NCBI GenBank assembly: GCA_937879875.1
Contig: CALFMN010000102.1
Coordinates: 1 to 64,000, forward strand
Length of the DNA: 64,000 nt
Origin: an uncultured Chloroflexota bacterium
GTDB taxonomy: Bacteria > Chloroflexota > Dehalococcoidia > CAUJGQ01
Reading direction: 5' to 3'
Part shown: one piece after another, positions 24,817 to 38,286 of the stretch
Layout of the letters: every line of letters starts with the position of its first letter
Numbering within the stretch: the first letter of the stretch is position 1
Notes under the pieces: model-generated
Database searches by the model: none
Told to the model about the DNA's origin: nothing
Seen by the model: the letters and a program-made list of their open reading frames with translations, nothing else
Translations under genes and position numbers: made by a program

Positions 24817-25953
24817 CTAGTTGCGGAACGGGTGGAGCTGCTCGTACGTTCCGCCGACGATCGGGTTGGCGTCGAGCCCCAGCCACTGCTCCAGCACCGT
24901 GGCGTAGACGCCGCGGAAATCGACGTGGTGGCGCAGGTCCTCGCCATTGAGCTGCTGCGTCGGGTCGAGCGAGGGATACTGGCCGTAGAGGCCGCCCTGC
25001 ACCGGCTTGCCGATCAGATAGGCGCCGCCGCCGGAGCCGTGGTCGGTGCCGCTGCCGTTGTCCTTGATGCGCCGGCCGAACTCCGTGAACACCAGCATCA
25101 CCACATTGTCCGCGGCGTCGTGCTCTTCGAGGTCCTGGAAGAAGTCCGCGACGGCGCCGGAGAGCTCGCCCAGCAGCTTCGGGTGCGTGGCGAGCTGCGT
25201 GGCGTGGCTGTCGTAGCCGCCGTGCTGGGTGTAGAAGACGCGCGTGCCCAGGCCGGCGAGATGCACGCGCGCCACGTCGCGCAGGCTCTTCGCCAGCGGG
25301 TTGTCGGCGTACTGCACCGTCGAGTGATACTTTTCCGGCGCCTGCTTGAGTAAGTCCGCGCCGGTGAGCACGTCGACGCCGGTGTGGCTAAGGTAGTCCT
25401 TCACCATGCCGGAGCCGACGGCGGGCGTGTACATCTGGCGGAAGATATCCAGCGCCTCGTCGCGCTGCTGCTGCGCCTTGATCCCGCTCATCAGGCCGTA
25501 CGAGTCGAGATCGCCGACGGACGTGATCGGCACCTCCGGCGCGGCCATCGCCCGCGGCAGCCCGCGCCCGAAGCTGATGCCCGTGAGCACATTCTCGTGC
25601 TGCGGGTCCAAATCGCGGATCGCCTTGCCCAGCCAGCCCTCGGTGGCGACCTTCTCCGGCTCGCAGGTGTGCCAGATGTCCATGCCGCGGAAATGCGAGC
25701 GGTTGTGGTTCGGATAGCCCACGCCCTGAATCACCGCGACTTTGTCCTGGCTGAACAGGTCGTTGAAGCGGGCCAGCTGCGGGTGGAAGGCCAGCGTGCC
25801 GTCGATCGGGATCACCTGCTCCTCGGCCACCCGTACCGTCGGTCGGGAGTCGTGATAGATGCCGTCTTCGTAGGGAATGACCGTATTGAGGAAGTCGTTG
25901 CCGCCGCTGAGCTGCAGCACCACCAGCACGGGTTCACGTTCGCCGTCCGCCAT
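24817..25953 (-). CDS. DUF1501 family protein (sulfatase-like fold)
   Basis: Protein of 378 aa. Family hallmarks: LVVLQLSGGNDFLNTVIPYED, the HNRSHF...DIWHT block, YTQHGGYDSHATQ and VFTEFGRRIKDNGSGTDHGSGGGAYLIG. DUF1501 proteins share the alkaline-phosphatase-like fold and usually carry a Tat signal; none is present here with ATG 25953, which has a good GGGAGGGA ribosome site. It is paired with DUF1800 48 bp upstream in the transcription direction, the common arrangement for these two families. Biochemical role not established. Confidence 0.9.
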   Translation of the reverse strand: MADGEREPVLVVLQLSGGNDFLNTVIPYEDGIYHDSRPTVRVAEEQVIPIDGTLAFHPQLARFNDLFSQDKVAVIQGVGYPNHNRSHFRGMDIWHTCEPEKVATEGWLGKAIRDLDPQHENVLTGISFGRGLPRAMAAPEVPITSVGDLDSYGLMSGIKAQQQRDEALDIFRQMYTPAVGSGMVKDYLSHTGVDVLTGADLLKQAPEKYHSTVQYADNPLAKSLRDVARVHLAGLGTRVFYTQHGGYDSHATQLATHPKLLGELSGAVADFFQDLEEHDAADNVVMLVFTEFGRRIKDNGSGTDHGSGGGAYLIGKPVQGGLYGQYPSLDPTQQLNGEDLRHHVDFRGVYATVLEQWLGLDANPIVGGTYEQLHPFRN

Positions 25954-26000
25954 TATAAAGTCCCTCCCATCACAGATGCTGTCAGAGGCGCGGCGCGGGC

Positions 26001-27404
26001 CTACGCGAACTGATACTCCGGAGAAGCCACGATCAGTTGCAACATGCGCGCCACGCGGCCGCGGCTCTCTTCCTTCTCGGCGTCGGCGCCGAAGCAGAGT
26101 TCGCCGCCGGACTCGGCATAGCGCAGCAGCGCCGCGCGCGTGGTCGAACAGGCATCGAGCGGGCCGGCCAGCTCCAGACAGCGATCGACGAACGCGGCCG
26201 GAGGCAGCGGCGCGCCGCCGTTGCTCAGCGCCTCGACGATAGCTTTGACGCCGGGCTTGCGCGTGTCGCCGACCTCGTTGGCGGCGAAGTTGACGCGCTC
26301 GTTCAGCGTGCCGCCGTCGATCCACTCCTTGCCCGTGTGCCAGCCTTCGACCGTGGGCGGATTCATCAGCCGCTGGCCCATCAGCCCGGCGGCGCCGGGC
26401 AGCGCCAGCAGGCCGGGCTCGGGCAGGCGGTGGGCGCCGGAGAGCTTGACCGTGCCCACGACCAGCTCGACCGGGCTCTTGACACGGCAGAAGCGCGCCT
26501 CTTTGAAGAAGTCCGAGTTGAACAGCACGCGCAGGATCGAACGGATATCGCCGCTTGAAGCGTTGTACTCCGCGATCAGCGTATCGACTGCCCGCGGGTC
26601 GGCGGGCGGCGACTGATTCCAGGCAGGCACCTGCGGCTCGTCCGCGACGAAGAAGTTGTAGAGATGCCGGGCGATGAAGCGGGCCGTGGCCGGCTGCCTG
26701 ACGATGATGTCGATGATGTCCTCGCCGTTCCAGCGCCCGGTTTCGCCCAGAAACGTCTTCTCGCTGTCGTCGTGATCTTCGGGCCGGTAGACGAAACGCG
26801 TGGGGTAGTAGCCGTAGGGGTAGATGGGGATCGGCTGCTCGACGGTCCAGCCGGTGAAGGCCCGCGCGGCCATCTTCACGTCGAACTCGGAATAGTTCCC
26901 CAGCCCCATGGAGAACAGCTCCATCAGCTCGCGGCCGTAGTTCTCGTTGGGCGCGTCGCGGTGGTTTTCCGAGTTATCCAGCCAGTAGAGCATCGCCGGA
27001 TCGTGGGAGAGTTCGAGCAGGATCGTGCGCAATGGCGCCAGGGCGTTGCGCCGGAACAGCTCGATCTGGCTGATCGACGAAGGCGTGTGCTCGCTCTTAT
27101 CCCAGCCGGTGGCGAAGAGGCCGTGCCAGAAGAGCGTCAGCTTCTCTTCGAGCGGGCGGCGGGAGTTGATCATGCGGTAGATCCAGCGGGCGTTCCACGT
27201 TCCCGGCGAGTCTTGATGCACGAGGCCGGGAAAGTAGCGCCGCAGGATGTCCTCGTCAATGTCGGGCTGCTGCTCCGGGTGCAGCAGCTCTTCCACGACC
27301 GACTCATAGCTGCGCCCGGCGAGCGCATCCAGCTCGGCGCGGGTGGCGCCGAAGCCGGCGCGGCGCATGAGGTGAGCGAGCAAGGCCACATCGCTCTCAG
27401 CCAC
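26001..27404 (-). CDS. DUF1800 family protein
   Basis: Protein of 467 aa. It starts with LLAHLMRRAGFGATRAELDAL, followed by RPLEEKLTLFWHGLFATGWDK, NYGRELMELFSMGLGNYSEFDVKMAARAFTGW, and ends VARMLQLIVASPEYQF, all typical of DUF1800. GTG 27404 lies a few bases after GAGGAGGAG and is preferred to the longer upstream frame. DUF1800 and DUF1501 genes occur together in many bacteria and are thought to work in the same process, but the activity is unknown. No signal peptide is apparent. Confidence 0.9.
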   Translation of the reverse strand: MAESDVALLAHLMRRAGFGATRAELDALAGRSYESVVEELLHPEQQPDIDEDILRRYFPGLVHQDSPGTWNARWIYRMINSRRPLEEKLTLFWHGLFATGWDKSEHTPSSISQIELFRRNALAPLRTILLELSHDPAMLYWLDNSENHRDAPNENYGRELMELFSMGLGNYSEFDVKMAARAFTGWTVEQPIPIYPYGYYPTRFVYRPEDHDDSEKTFLGETGRWNGEDIIDIIVRQPATARFIARHLYNFFVADEPQVPAWNQSPPADPRAVDTLIAEYNASSGDIRSILRVLFNSDFFKEARFCRVKSPVELVVGTVKLSGAHRLPEPGLLALPGAAGLMGQRLMNPPTVEGWHTGKEWIDGGTLNERVNFAANEVGDTRKPGVKAIVEALSNGGAPLPPAAFVDRCLELAGPLDACSTTRAALLRYAESGGELCFGADAEKEESRGRVARMLQLIVASPEYQFA

Positions 27405-27556
27405 GATCTCCTCCTCGCATGGTGAATGTTTCTGAACGGCGGGCAAGCGGCGATCGCCGGTCGCAGCGGCGGCGCGGCGCTGCTCGCCTCCTTCGCTATA
27501 CACCAGGCGCGGCGGTTCGACAACCGGGATTGAAGCGAGAGTTCGCCGTCGCGCGC

Positions 27557-30628
<3,072 letters not shown>

Positions 30629-30648
30629 GGGCGCCTGCTTCGCCTCAC

Positions 30649-30861
30649 CTACGCGGGATCATCGTCGAACGAAAACGGCATAGGACGGCCGCGCTCCGGC
30701 CGGCCCATGCGGACTCTCATCGTGAAGGAGCGCTTCGGCGGCATCGGCCGGTACTCGAACTCCGTGTCCTCATCCGCCGGCGCGCCGGCTCGCTCGTCAG
30801 GCATCGTCTCACGGGTATCATCGTCGTCCGGCTGCCGCGAACGCTGTTCATTCGTCGTCAT
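30649..30861 (-). CDS. Small acidic hypothetical protein upstream of hsdR (70 aa)
   Basis: Rich in Asp, Glu, Arg and Pro (RQPDDDDTRETMPDE, then FEYRPMPPKRSFTMRVRMGRP). Probably disordered. It ends 20 nt before the hsdR start, on the same strand, so it is likely cotranscribed. An ATG at 30873 is the alternative start. No family is recognised. Confidence 0.5.
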   Translation of the reverse strand: MTTNEQRSRQPDDDDTRETMPDERAGAPADEDTEFEYRPMPPKRSFTMRVRMGRPERGRPMPFSFDDDPA

Positions 30862-30999
30862 GGCGCACAGCATACTCCGCGTGCTTCAGGGCGTCCGAAA
30901 CGCGCATTCCACTTGACATACTGGCACAAATGTTTCACAATAAGTGCAACTCATCCACCATGTGTGGAAGGAGTATCGGCGCCGTCCCTCGGGGCGGCG

Positions 31000-31491
31000 T
31001 CAGCCTTTGCCCGCGCGATATGCTCGATACTCCTGCTCCAGCCGCCGCCGCCGATTGTCGTACTCGATCGGGTACGCGGTCCACAGCAGGTAGTAGCCGC
31101 TCCGCACTGCCAGCACGACAAGGTGGCTGAAGTCGGCCAGCGCGATCAGCACGCGCTCTTCGCCGGCCCGGCGTGCGTTCCGCCAGCGTGGCAGTACGCC
31201 CGCGTCTGCCGCTTCGATCATCGGCCGCAGCCAGCGGATGCGCTCGCAGCGGCGCAGGTCCGGCGTTCGCGCCGCTTCCATCGCGCCTTCTGATGTGACG
31301 TGCCAGAACGTCGCTTCTTTGCCGTTATCGAGGTAGCGGCGCACCGATACGCGCAGGCCGTCGAGCATCGGCGTGGATGCGATGAAGTCACGGCGAAAGA
31401 GCCGGTAGACCTCCTCGATGTAGCGCGACACGTCACCGCCGAACGCTTCGAGCCGGACGAGGTCCGGAAGCTTGAACGCATGTTCGCTCAC
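31000..31491 (-). CDS. Unknown protein overlapping the DUF3800 gene (163 aa)
   Basis: Begins VSEHAFKLPDLVRLEAFGGDVSRYIEEVYRLFRRDFIAS. It has a conserved-looking middle GKEATFWHVTSEG and later RCERIRWLRPMIEAA. GEERVLIALADFSHLVVLAVRSGYYLLWTAYPIEY looks like two beta strands. GTG 31491 overlaps the TGA of the DUF3800 gene by 4 nt (GTGA), so the two are translationally coupled and probably work together. It was not assigned to a family; it may be one half of a defence or toxin-antitoxin-like pair, which is inference from context only. Confidence 0.72.
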   Translation of the reverse strand: MSEHAFKLPDLVRLEAFGGDVSRYIEEVYRLFRRDFIASTPMLDGLRVSVRRYLDNGKEATFWHVTSEGAMEAARTPDLRRCERIRWLRPMIEAADAGVLPRWRNARRAGEERVLIALADFSHLVVLAVRSGYYLLWTAYPIEYDNRRRRLEQEYRAYRAGKG

Positions 31492-32198
31492 ACGGCCACC
31501 AGCCGCGGCCGCCAACGGAAGAGGTTGACCTTCTGCTCTCCGAACAGCGTGCTGCGCGTGAGCTCGTAGCCGGAGCGCTCGCGCATGCGGCGGACAAGCG
31601 CGGCTTTGGCGGGGCTGCTGTGCAGCTCACGGTTGGCGTAGCTGACGATGCCCGTGAGCAGGTCGGTGAGCTGGATCTGCTCGACTTCATGCGAGCGCAC
31701 GGCCTGCAGCCGCTCGATGATCTCGCGCTGGAAGTCGTACAGGTTGTTGCTCAGCACCTCGCGCAGCCGCCGCTCCTTCGGTGCGCTGCGTGTGTCCTTG
31801 ACATCGAGATAGATGCGGTAGCGGGCGTGCGGATCGAGGATGAGCTTGAGCAGATCGAAGTACATCTTGTAGTACCAGGTGTCGTGATCCTGGTTGAAGC
31901 TGTCGTGGTCGAGCGCGGCCTTGTCGGGGACGATCAGGGCGCGGAAGTGCAGCGACGGCTCAGCGAAGAAGTAGTCGACGAGCGCGAGATAGAAGTCGAT
32001 CTTTGCCGGCGATACCTTCGTCCACTTGACCTCGAAGTCGGCAGGCAAGCCGTGCGCAGCCTTGATTACGCGGAGGCGCTCCGCGATCGCGCGCGTCTCG
32101 GCCGCCGGGCACCAGACCGCGCCGAGCACCATGCTGCGGTGGCCGTCGTGCTCCAGATGGCAGCTTTCGTCGCAGTAGATGTTGAACGTCTCGGTCAT
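31488..32198 (-). CDS. DUF3800 family protein
   Basis: Protein of 236 aa. It starts FNIYCDESCHLEHDGHRSMVLGAVWCP, the Asp-Glu pair (D10-E11) typical of DUF3800. Later acidic positions occur in IYLDVKDTRS and VEQIQLTDLLTGIVSYANREL. The fold is thought to be RNase H-like, and the family is frequent in mobile and defence regions; activity is not established. It is the first gene of the block inserted between the AlbA_2 gene and hsdR, and is coupled to the 163-aa gene. Confidence 0.88.
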   Translation of the reverse strand: MTETFNIYCDESCHLEHDGHRSMVLGAVWCPAAETRAIAERLRVIKAAHGLPADFEVKWTKVSPAKIDFYLALVDYFFAEPSLHFRALIVPDKAALDHDSFNQDHDTWYYKMYFDLLKLILDPHARYRIYLDVKDTRSAPKERRLREVLSNNLYDFQREIIERLQAVRSHEVEQIQLTDLLTGIVSYANRELHSSPAKAALVRRMRERSGYELTRSTLFGEQKVNLFRWRPRLVAV

Positions 32199-32264
32199 GA
32201 GGATGCCGCCCGTCTCAGTCGTTACACTTCACCAGCTATCGTGCTCCGCTCAGTCAGTTCCAGA

Positions 32265-32492
32265 TCAGTCGTCTCCTGTGTAACGCACCATAATTTGTGC
32301 GATCGCTGGAACAGCTTGCATTAACGGTTCATTCAGTGCGGTAGATGTGCCGAGAATAAGCCGGAATAAGCCGAGAATTCGTGGCGCACGTTCAGGCATA
32401 CTCCGGCCCACCTTTGAGAAACCACACTGCACCCCTGCCCCCGCCAGCGTTATCGACCAATCCGAAGCGGATTCGGTGAAGGTGACACTCAC
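32265..32492 (-). pseudogene. Remnant of an hsdR 5' end after the AlbA_2 gene
   Basis: GTG 32492 overlaps the stop of the AlbA_2 gene by 4 nt (GTGA). The frame begins with (V/M)SVTFTES, identical in residues 2-8 to the intact HsdR start MSVTFTES, and then diverges completely and stops after 75 codons. The matching codons differ mainly at synonymous positions. I read this as the scar of an original coupled hsdR start, broken when the DUF3800 block was inserted or hsdR was exchanged. A chance match of eight residues at a coupled start is the alternative. Confidence 0.5.
32354..32373. repeat. Tandem decamer GAATAAGCCG x2
   Basis: Two perfect adjacent 10-mers in the gap between the AlbA_2 and DUF3800 genes. 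They could be a binding site upstream of the DUF3800 block. They overlap the hsdR remnant frame. Confidence 0.4.
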
Positions 32493-33730
32493 CGTCCAAC
32501 CCACTTCCCATCGTCGTTATAGTTGAGGGAACGTGGCCAACCGGCAGCTTGCCAGATCGCGTCAAACATAGGACGCAACGTGAGTGCGACATCAGACGTG
32601 AAGTCATCCAACAAGGCTTCCGGCACCACAAGCGTTTCGCGATCGATTGGAACTCCGCCACCCCATGCCTTCGCTGATTCTGCCGTTATCTCGTAGCCGC
32701 GTGCGCCGAGGACGGTGAGCATCACGAACACTGGCGGCGTAACGCCGAGAGTGCCCAGCACTCCCACGTACGCTTTCACAGCCTGGATTACCCGGTGTTC
32801 GTAGATAGGTGGAATTTCCGTTCCTGCTGTTGGACCGTTCGGGCGCAGGAGAGAAGCATCTACTGCTTCGATTGCTCCATTCCTGAAGAGTTGGGTGTAG
32901 CCAGTGCGCCCGCCCCTACTGCCCTGCGGACCAAAGTTCAGCCAACCGTCAAAGTTGTACCGATAGCCATTTCCGCCTTGTGCGATTGGTTCGAGTTCAC
33001 GCCAGTGCTCACTTGCCTGAACAATATCGACGTTGGCGCCGGGTTCGGCGGCCGAGGCCGGAAAGAGGTGAAGTACGAATCGGCCACTGCCCTCCCAGAC
33101 GGCACTCTGGTCGCCGAGGTAGTCTCTTACAGATGAGTCGATCTCGACCGGCGTTTCTCCCGCGACGATGCGGGCGAGCCGATCCAACCGAAACTGCCGT
33201 ACCCGCTCCGGAAACGCCTCGCTGACGGCAAAGGCGGCGCGAATCTCTCCTACGTCGAGCTGGTACTTCCCGGCGCTGTTCCGCGAGAAGAAGCGTGACC
33301 AGTTCTTGTAGGTGACCGTGTGCGGCTGCGCCCAGCTCTGACGCACACGGACCAGCAGCACGGGGCCGTCAGCGAATCCCCCGATGAACCGCGGCTGAAC
33401 TGCCGGCAACCTCGGCGCGATGCCGTCGCGGATGATTGACTCCAGGCGCAGCATCTCGGCGTCCTGATTGACGTCACGAAGGCCCGCAGCGCTCTCAGGC
33501 AGGCCAGTGTTCTTCCCGCTGGCGTCCTTCGCCTCACTCACACCGAACAGAATGTCGCCGCCACTGGCATTCGCCATCGAGGAGACGTCGGCGAGGAACT
33601 CCCTCTTGTCTTCGTCCGAGTTGCCCGGAAGCGCGCCCTTGTAGTCGAGGGCGCGGCCCTCGGCTACCCCGTCGGCAACCAGAGCGTCGATGTCTGCTTT
33701 GGTGATTGCGTCCAGTGGTTTGCTGATCAT
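32489..33730 (-). CDS. AlbA_2 (Schlafen-type) domain protein within the type I R-M operon
   Basis: Protein of 413 aa. Residues about 20-140 match the AlbA_2/divergent-AAA-4 N-terminal domain: EGRALDYKGALPGNSDEDKREFLADVSSMANASGGDILFGVSE and later VLLVRVRQSWAQPHTVTYKN...FFSRNSAGKYQLDVGEIR. The C-terminal 200 residues are not recognised. Its ATG overlaps the hsdS TGA by 4 nt (ATGA), so it is translated with the R-M subunits. Schlafen-like proteins bind or cut nucleic acids in other systems, so a second layer of defence is a possibility, not a demonstrated role. Confidence 0.85.
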   Translation of the reverse strand: MISKPLDAITKADIDALVADGVAEGRALDYKGALPGNSDEDKREFLADVSSMANASGGDILFGVSEAKDASGKNTGLPESAAGLRDVNQDAEMLRLESIIRDGIAPRLPAVQPRFIGGFADGPVLLVRVRQSWAQPHTVTYKNWSRFFSRNSAGKYQLDVGEIRAAFAVSEAFPERVRQFRLDRLARIVAGETPVEIDSSVRDYLGDQSAVWEGSGRFVLHLFPASAAEPGANVDIVQASEHWRELEPIAQGGNGYRYNFDGWLNFGPQGSRGGRTGYTQLFRNGAIEAVDASLLRPNGPTAGTEIPPIYEHRVIQAVKAYVGVLGTLGVTPPVFVMLTVLGARGYEITAESAKAWGGGVPIDRETLVVPEALLDDFTSDVALTLRPMFDAIWQAAGWPRSLNYNDDGKWVGR

Positions 33731-35038
33731 GAGGTCGTTGTCTCCGCCGCTACCTCAGCGATGCTGTTCGCCTCGCCCACGCGCAGCTCGCCCGACAGCA
33801 GCTTCGGCAGCAGCGCGTCGCGGATGGCCGCGAGCGTGCGCGACTCCTCATCCCGTGCCCGCATCAGCCGGATGGTAGAGCGCGCCGTTTCGCCAAACTT
33901 GCGTGCTGGCGCTGCATCGGGGACCGCCATCAGGAAGTGGTCGAAGCTGTTGGCTGGTACTCGCTGGCGGCCGGTCGTACCGGTCATGTTGGCGATCGCG
34001 AAGTTGCGGAACCCTTCGGTTCTCGCCAGGAAGTAAGCGTACTCCTCGGGCAGCGGCGCACGCGGGCACAGCACAATGTACTCGGTCGATCCCCAGCCGA
34101 CGCATCCGCTACTGAGGAAGTCTACGAACGCCGTTTTGCCGTTCTCAAGGCATGGCGTGATGCGCGCTACGAGCGTGTCACCGCCGATGAACCGCATGCC
34201 AGAGCCAAACGCCCGCTCGACTACCTCTATCGCGCGGGCAGAGTCGGTCGGCATGTTGGCCATGTCAAGATATGGGGCGACCTCTCCGGCACGGAGGCTG
34301 CGCGGCGGGTTTACATCGATCACGTCCGGCAACGCCGCGACCCGCCACCCGCGCGGGATCGGCCCCAGCGCCGAGTCCTCGAAGCTGTCTGGGAAGAGCG
34401 CGGCGGTGGCGGCGTCCATGCCGGCGGGCTGGCGGCCCTCCGCCTTCGCCCGCACCGGGTCGAAGTCCACGAACCAGGACTGAAACAGCGCCCGTGCCAT
34501 CGCCTCCAGCGTCGCGTTCATGCGCCGGTTCAGCTCGATCTTGTCGTCCAGCGCACCGAGGATGGCGGCGATGCGGCGCTGGTCGGCCAATCCAGGTGTC
34601 GAGATTGGGAACGTCGGAAACTCGGTCAGGAGAATGCGATCGACCGTGCTGCCGGGAATGGTGTGGGCGCGGAGCGTGTCCTGAAACGCAGGACCGAGAT
34701 AGGCGTATAGGAGAAACCGCGGATCAACTCGCTCCAGATTCGGGCGCATCAGCGCCATACGCCGTCCAAGACAACAGCGTAGACCAGAGGGGATGATCGC
34801 TGCCTCGCCAAGTCTGGTCTCGTACGAAAAGACGACATCGCCGGGTCGTGGTGTCACCCGTCTGGTCCATGTCCGAAAATCATCCTGGCTGAGGTGCTTC
34901 GACTGCTGAAGGTCGATTCGGCCACCGCTCAAGCTTGAAATTCCGAGGAACCACGGCCCCGTATCCGTCTCGGGTGGCGTGGCGTGTGGCCCGTCGTATA
35001 TTCCCTCGCATAGGCTGGCAATGGGGATCTCTTGCCAT

Positions 35039-35049
<11 letters not shown>
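33727..35049 (-). CDS. hsdS: Type I restriction enzyme S subunit (HsdS)
   Basis: Protein of 440 aa with two target-recognition domains. TRD1 spans about 1-170. The central conserved helix is LADQRRIAAILGALDDKIELNRRMNATLEAMARALFQSWFVDFDPV (about 175-225). TRD2 starts at ALGPIPRGWRVAALPDVIDV, and the distal helix ends with ESRTLAAIRDALLPKLLSGELRV. Each TRD reads one half of the bipartite target, which cannot be predicted here. ATG 35049 overlaps the hsdM stop by 11 nt. Confidence 0.94.
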
Positions 35050-36688
<1,639 letters not shown>

Positions 36689-36791
36689 GCATATCCCTCC
36701 GTGTGGCAGTATCGGCAGCCCGGCTATCGATGATTCCAGCCGGCGCGTCGATCTGCGACACACGGACGCAAGCATAGCAGGCGGGGCTTTC

Positions 36792-36997
36792 GGCCCTCAT
36801 CCTCTCCTGTCTCCTTCCCCCAATCCTGGAGGGAAGGAGACGATCCCGCACCAAGCGATCCGAGCGTGCGTCTGGTTAACCACACGTCGATCGGAACGCC
36901 CGATCCAAGATCGCCCCTCTCTCCCATACAGCCCGCAACCCTTCCGCGGTCTCGATCACGTTGTGTATGGGAGAGAGGGGAAGGGGGAGTGAGGGCC
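36792..36997. repeat. Intergenic repeat family 1, copy C
   Basis: Begins GGCCCTCA and ends TGAGGGCC, a perfect 8-bp terminal inverted repeat. Inside are CTCCTTCCCCCAATCCTGG at left and TATGGGAGAGAGGGG plus a G-rich block at right, with the internal core GCGTGCGTCTGGTTAACC. It lies in the 396-bp gap between divergent hsdM and the LLM oxidoreductase gene; nothing else is recognised in that gap. The short mirror-image ends recall a MITE or REP-type element. Confidence 0.7.
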
Positions 36998-37084
36998 AGC
37001 ACCGCAGCGCCATCCAGGCCTGCTACACTCGCGGCATTCGTGGCGCGAAGAGCGGGCTGCCGCGAGTCTTCAAGGAGGCGGGCG

Positions 37085-38245
37085 ATGCGGCTGAGTCTGG
37101 CGTACGAGATGCAGCGGCCGCTGGTGGACGACCACGCGGTGATCGAAGAGACGATCGAGCAGTGTGTGCTCGCCGACGAGATGGGCTTCGATTCCGTCTG
37201 GTTCGTCGAGCACCACTTCTTGACCAGCTTCTCGATGTCGCCCTGCCCCGAGGTGATCTTCGGCGCCCTCAGCCGCCTGACCAAACGCATCCGCCTCGGC
37301 TTCGGCGTCGTGATCCTGCCTTACCACCACCCCGTGCGCGTGGCCGAGCGCGTGGCCATGGTCGATCACCTCTCCGGCGGCCGCGTCGAGTTCGGCACCG
37401 GCCGCTCGGCGCCGTATGAGCAGATCGGCATGGGCATCGACCCGCGCAACACCCGCGCCATGTGGGAAGAGTCGCTGCGCATGATTCCCAAAATCTGGGA
37501 GGACGGGCCGTTTTCATGGGAGGGCCAGTTCTGGAACGTGCCCCCGCGCGATGTGCGCCCCAAGCCGTTCCAGCAGCCGCACCCGCGCATCTGGGTGGCC
37601 GCGCTGCAACCCTCGACCTATCAGCTTGCCGCCGAGCTGGGCATCGGCGTGATGGCGCTCAGCGTGGCCGCGCCGTCGTATCTGGCGCCCTACATCAGCG
37701 AGTACAAGACAAACGTGCGCAACGCGCGGCCGGTGGGCAAGTTCATCAACGACCAGTGGCTGAGCGCGACGATGGGCTTCTGCGGTGAGGACGACGCAGC
37801 GGCGCGCGAGTTGGCGGCGCGGTCGCTGCGCACCTTCTTCGGCCCGGACCGGCCGTACTTGAAGGACCAGATGCATCTCTACGCGCAGCTCGTCGAGTCC
37901 TGGGGCGGCGTGCCGGAGCACCTGCAGGCCAACTTCGCGCGTTACCTCAAGAAGGACGGCGCCGACGGCGCGCCCGAAGTCGATCTCTCCGGCGGCTCCG
38001 GCCAGATCGCCGCGGCGCTGTGGAACCAGATCGACGCCGACACGCTGGTGGAGCGCGGCGTGCTCGTGGCCGGCGATCCGGAGAGTTGCCTGAAGAGCAT
38101 CGCCATTCACGAAGCCGCGGGCGTGGACGAGCTGCAGTTCCTGATGGCGACGGAGACGGTGCCACACGAGCAGGTGCTGTCCTCGATCGAGCTGTTCGGC
38201 AAGCACGTGATTCCCGCGCTGAAGCAGCAGCCGGCGCGGCGCTGA
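37085..38245 (+). CDS. LLM-class (luciferase-like) flavin/F420-dependent oxidoreductase
   Basis: Protein of 386 aa with the bacterial luciferase-like TIM-barrel pattern: QCVLADEMGFDSVWFVEHHFLT, LTKRIRLGFGVVILPYHHPVRVAERVAMVDHLSGGRVEFGTGRS. It should use FMNH2 or F420 to oxidise an unknown organic substrate. The C-terminal AAGVDELQFLMATETVPHEQVLSSIELFGKHVIP is also typical. ATG 37085 follows AAGGAGG at about 7 nt. It lies directly after repeat copy C. Confidence 0.92.
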   Translation: MRLSLAYEMQRPLVDDHAVIEETIEQCVLADEMGFDSVWFVEHHFLTSFSMSPCPEVIFGALSRLTKRIRLGFGVVILPYHHPVRVAERVAMVDHLSGGRVEFGTGRSAPYEQIGMGIDPRNTRAMWEESLRMIPKIWEDGPFSWEGQFWNVPPRDVRPKPFQQPHPRIWVAALQPSTYQLAAELGIGVMALSVAAPSYLAPYISEYKTNVRNARPVGKFINDQWLSATMGFCGEDDAAARELAARSLRTFFGPDRPYLKDQMHLYAQLVESWGGVPEHLQANFARYLKKDGADGAPEVDLSGGSGQIAAALWNQIDADTLVERGVLVAGDPESCLKSIAIHEAAGVDELQFLMATETVPHEQVLSSIELFGKHVIPALKQQPARR

Positions 38246-38286
38246 GTCATCCGGCGCGGCCCGGCACCGCAAACAAGCGAACACCG

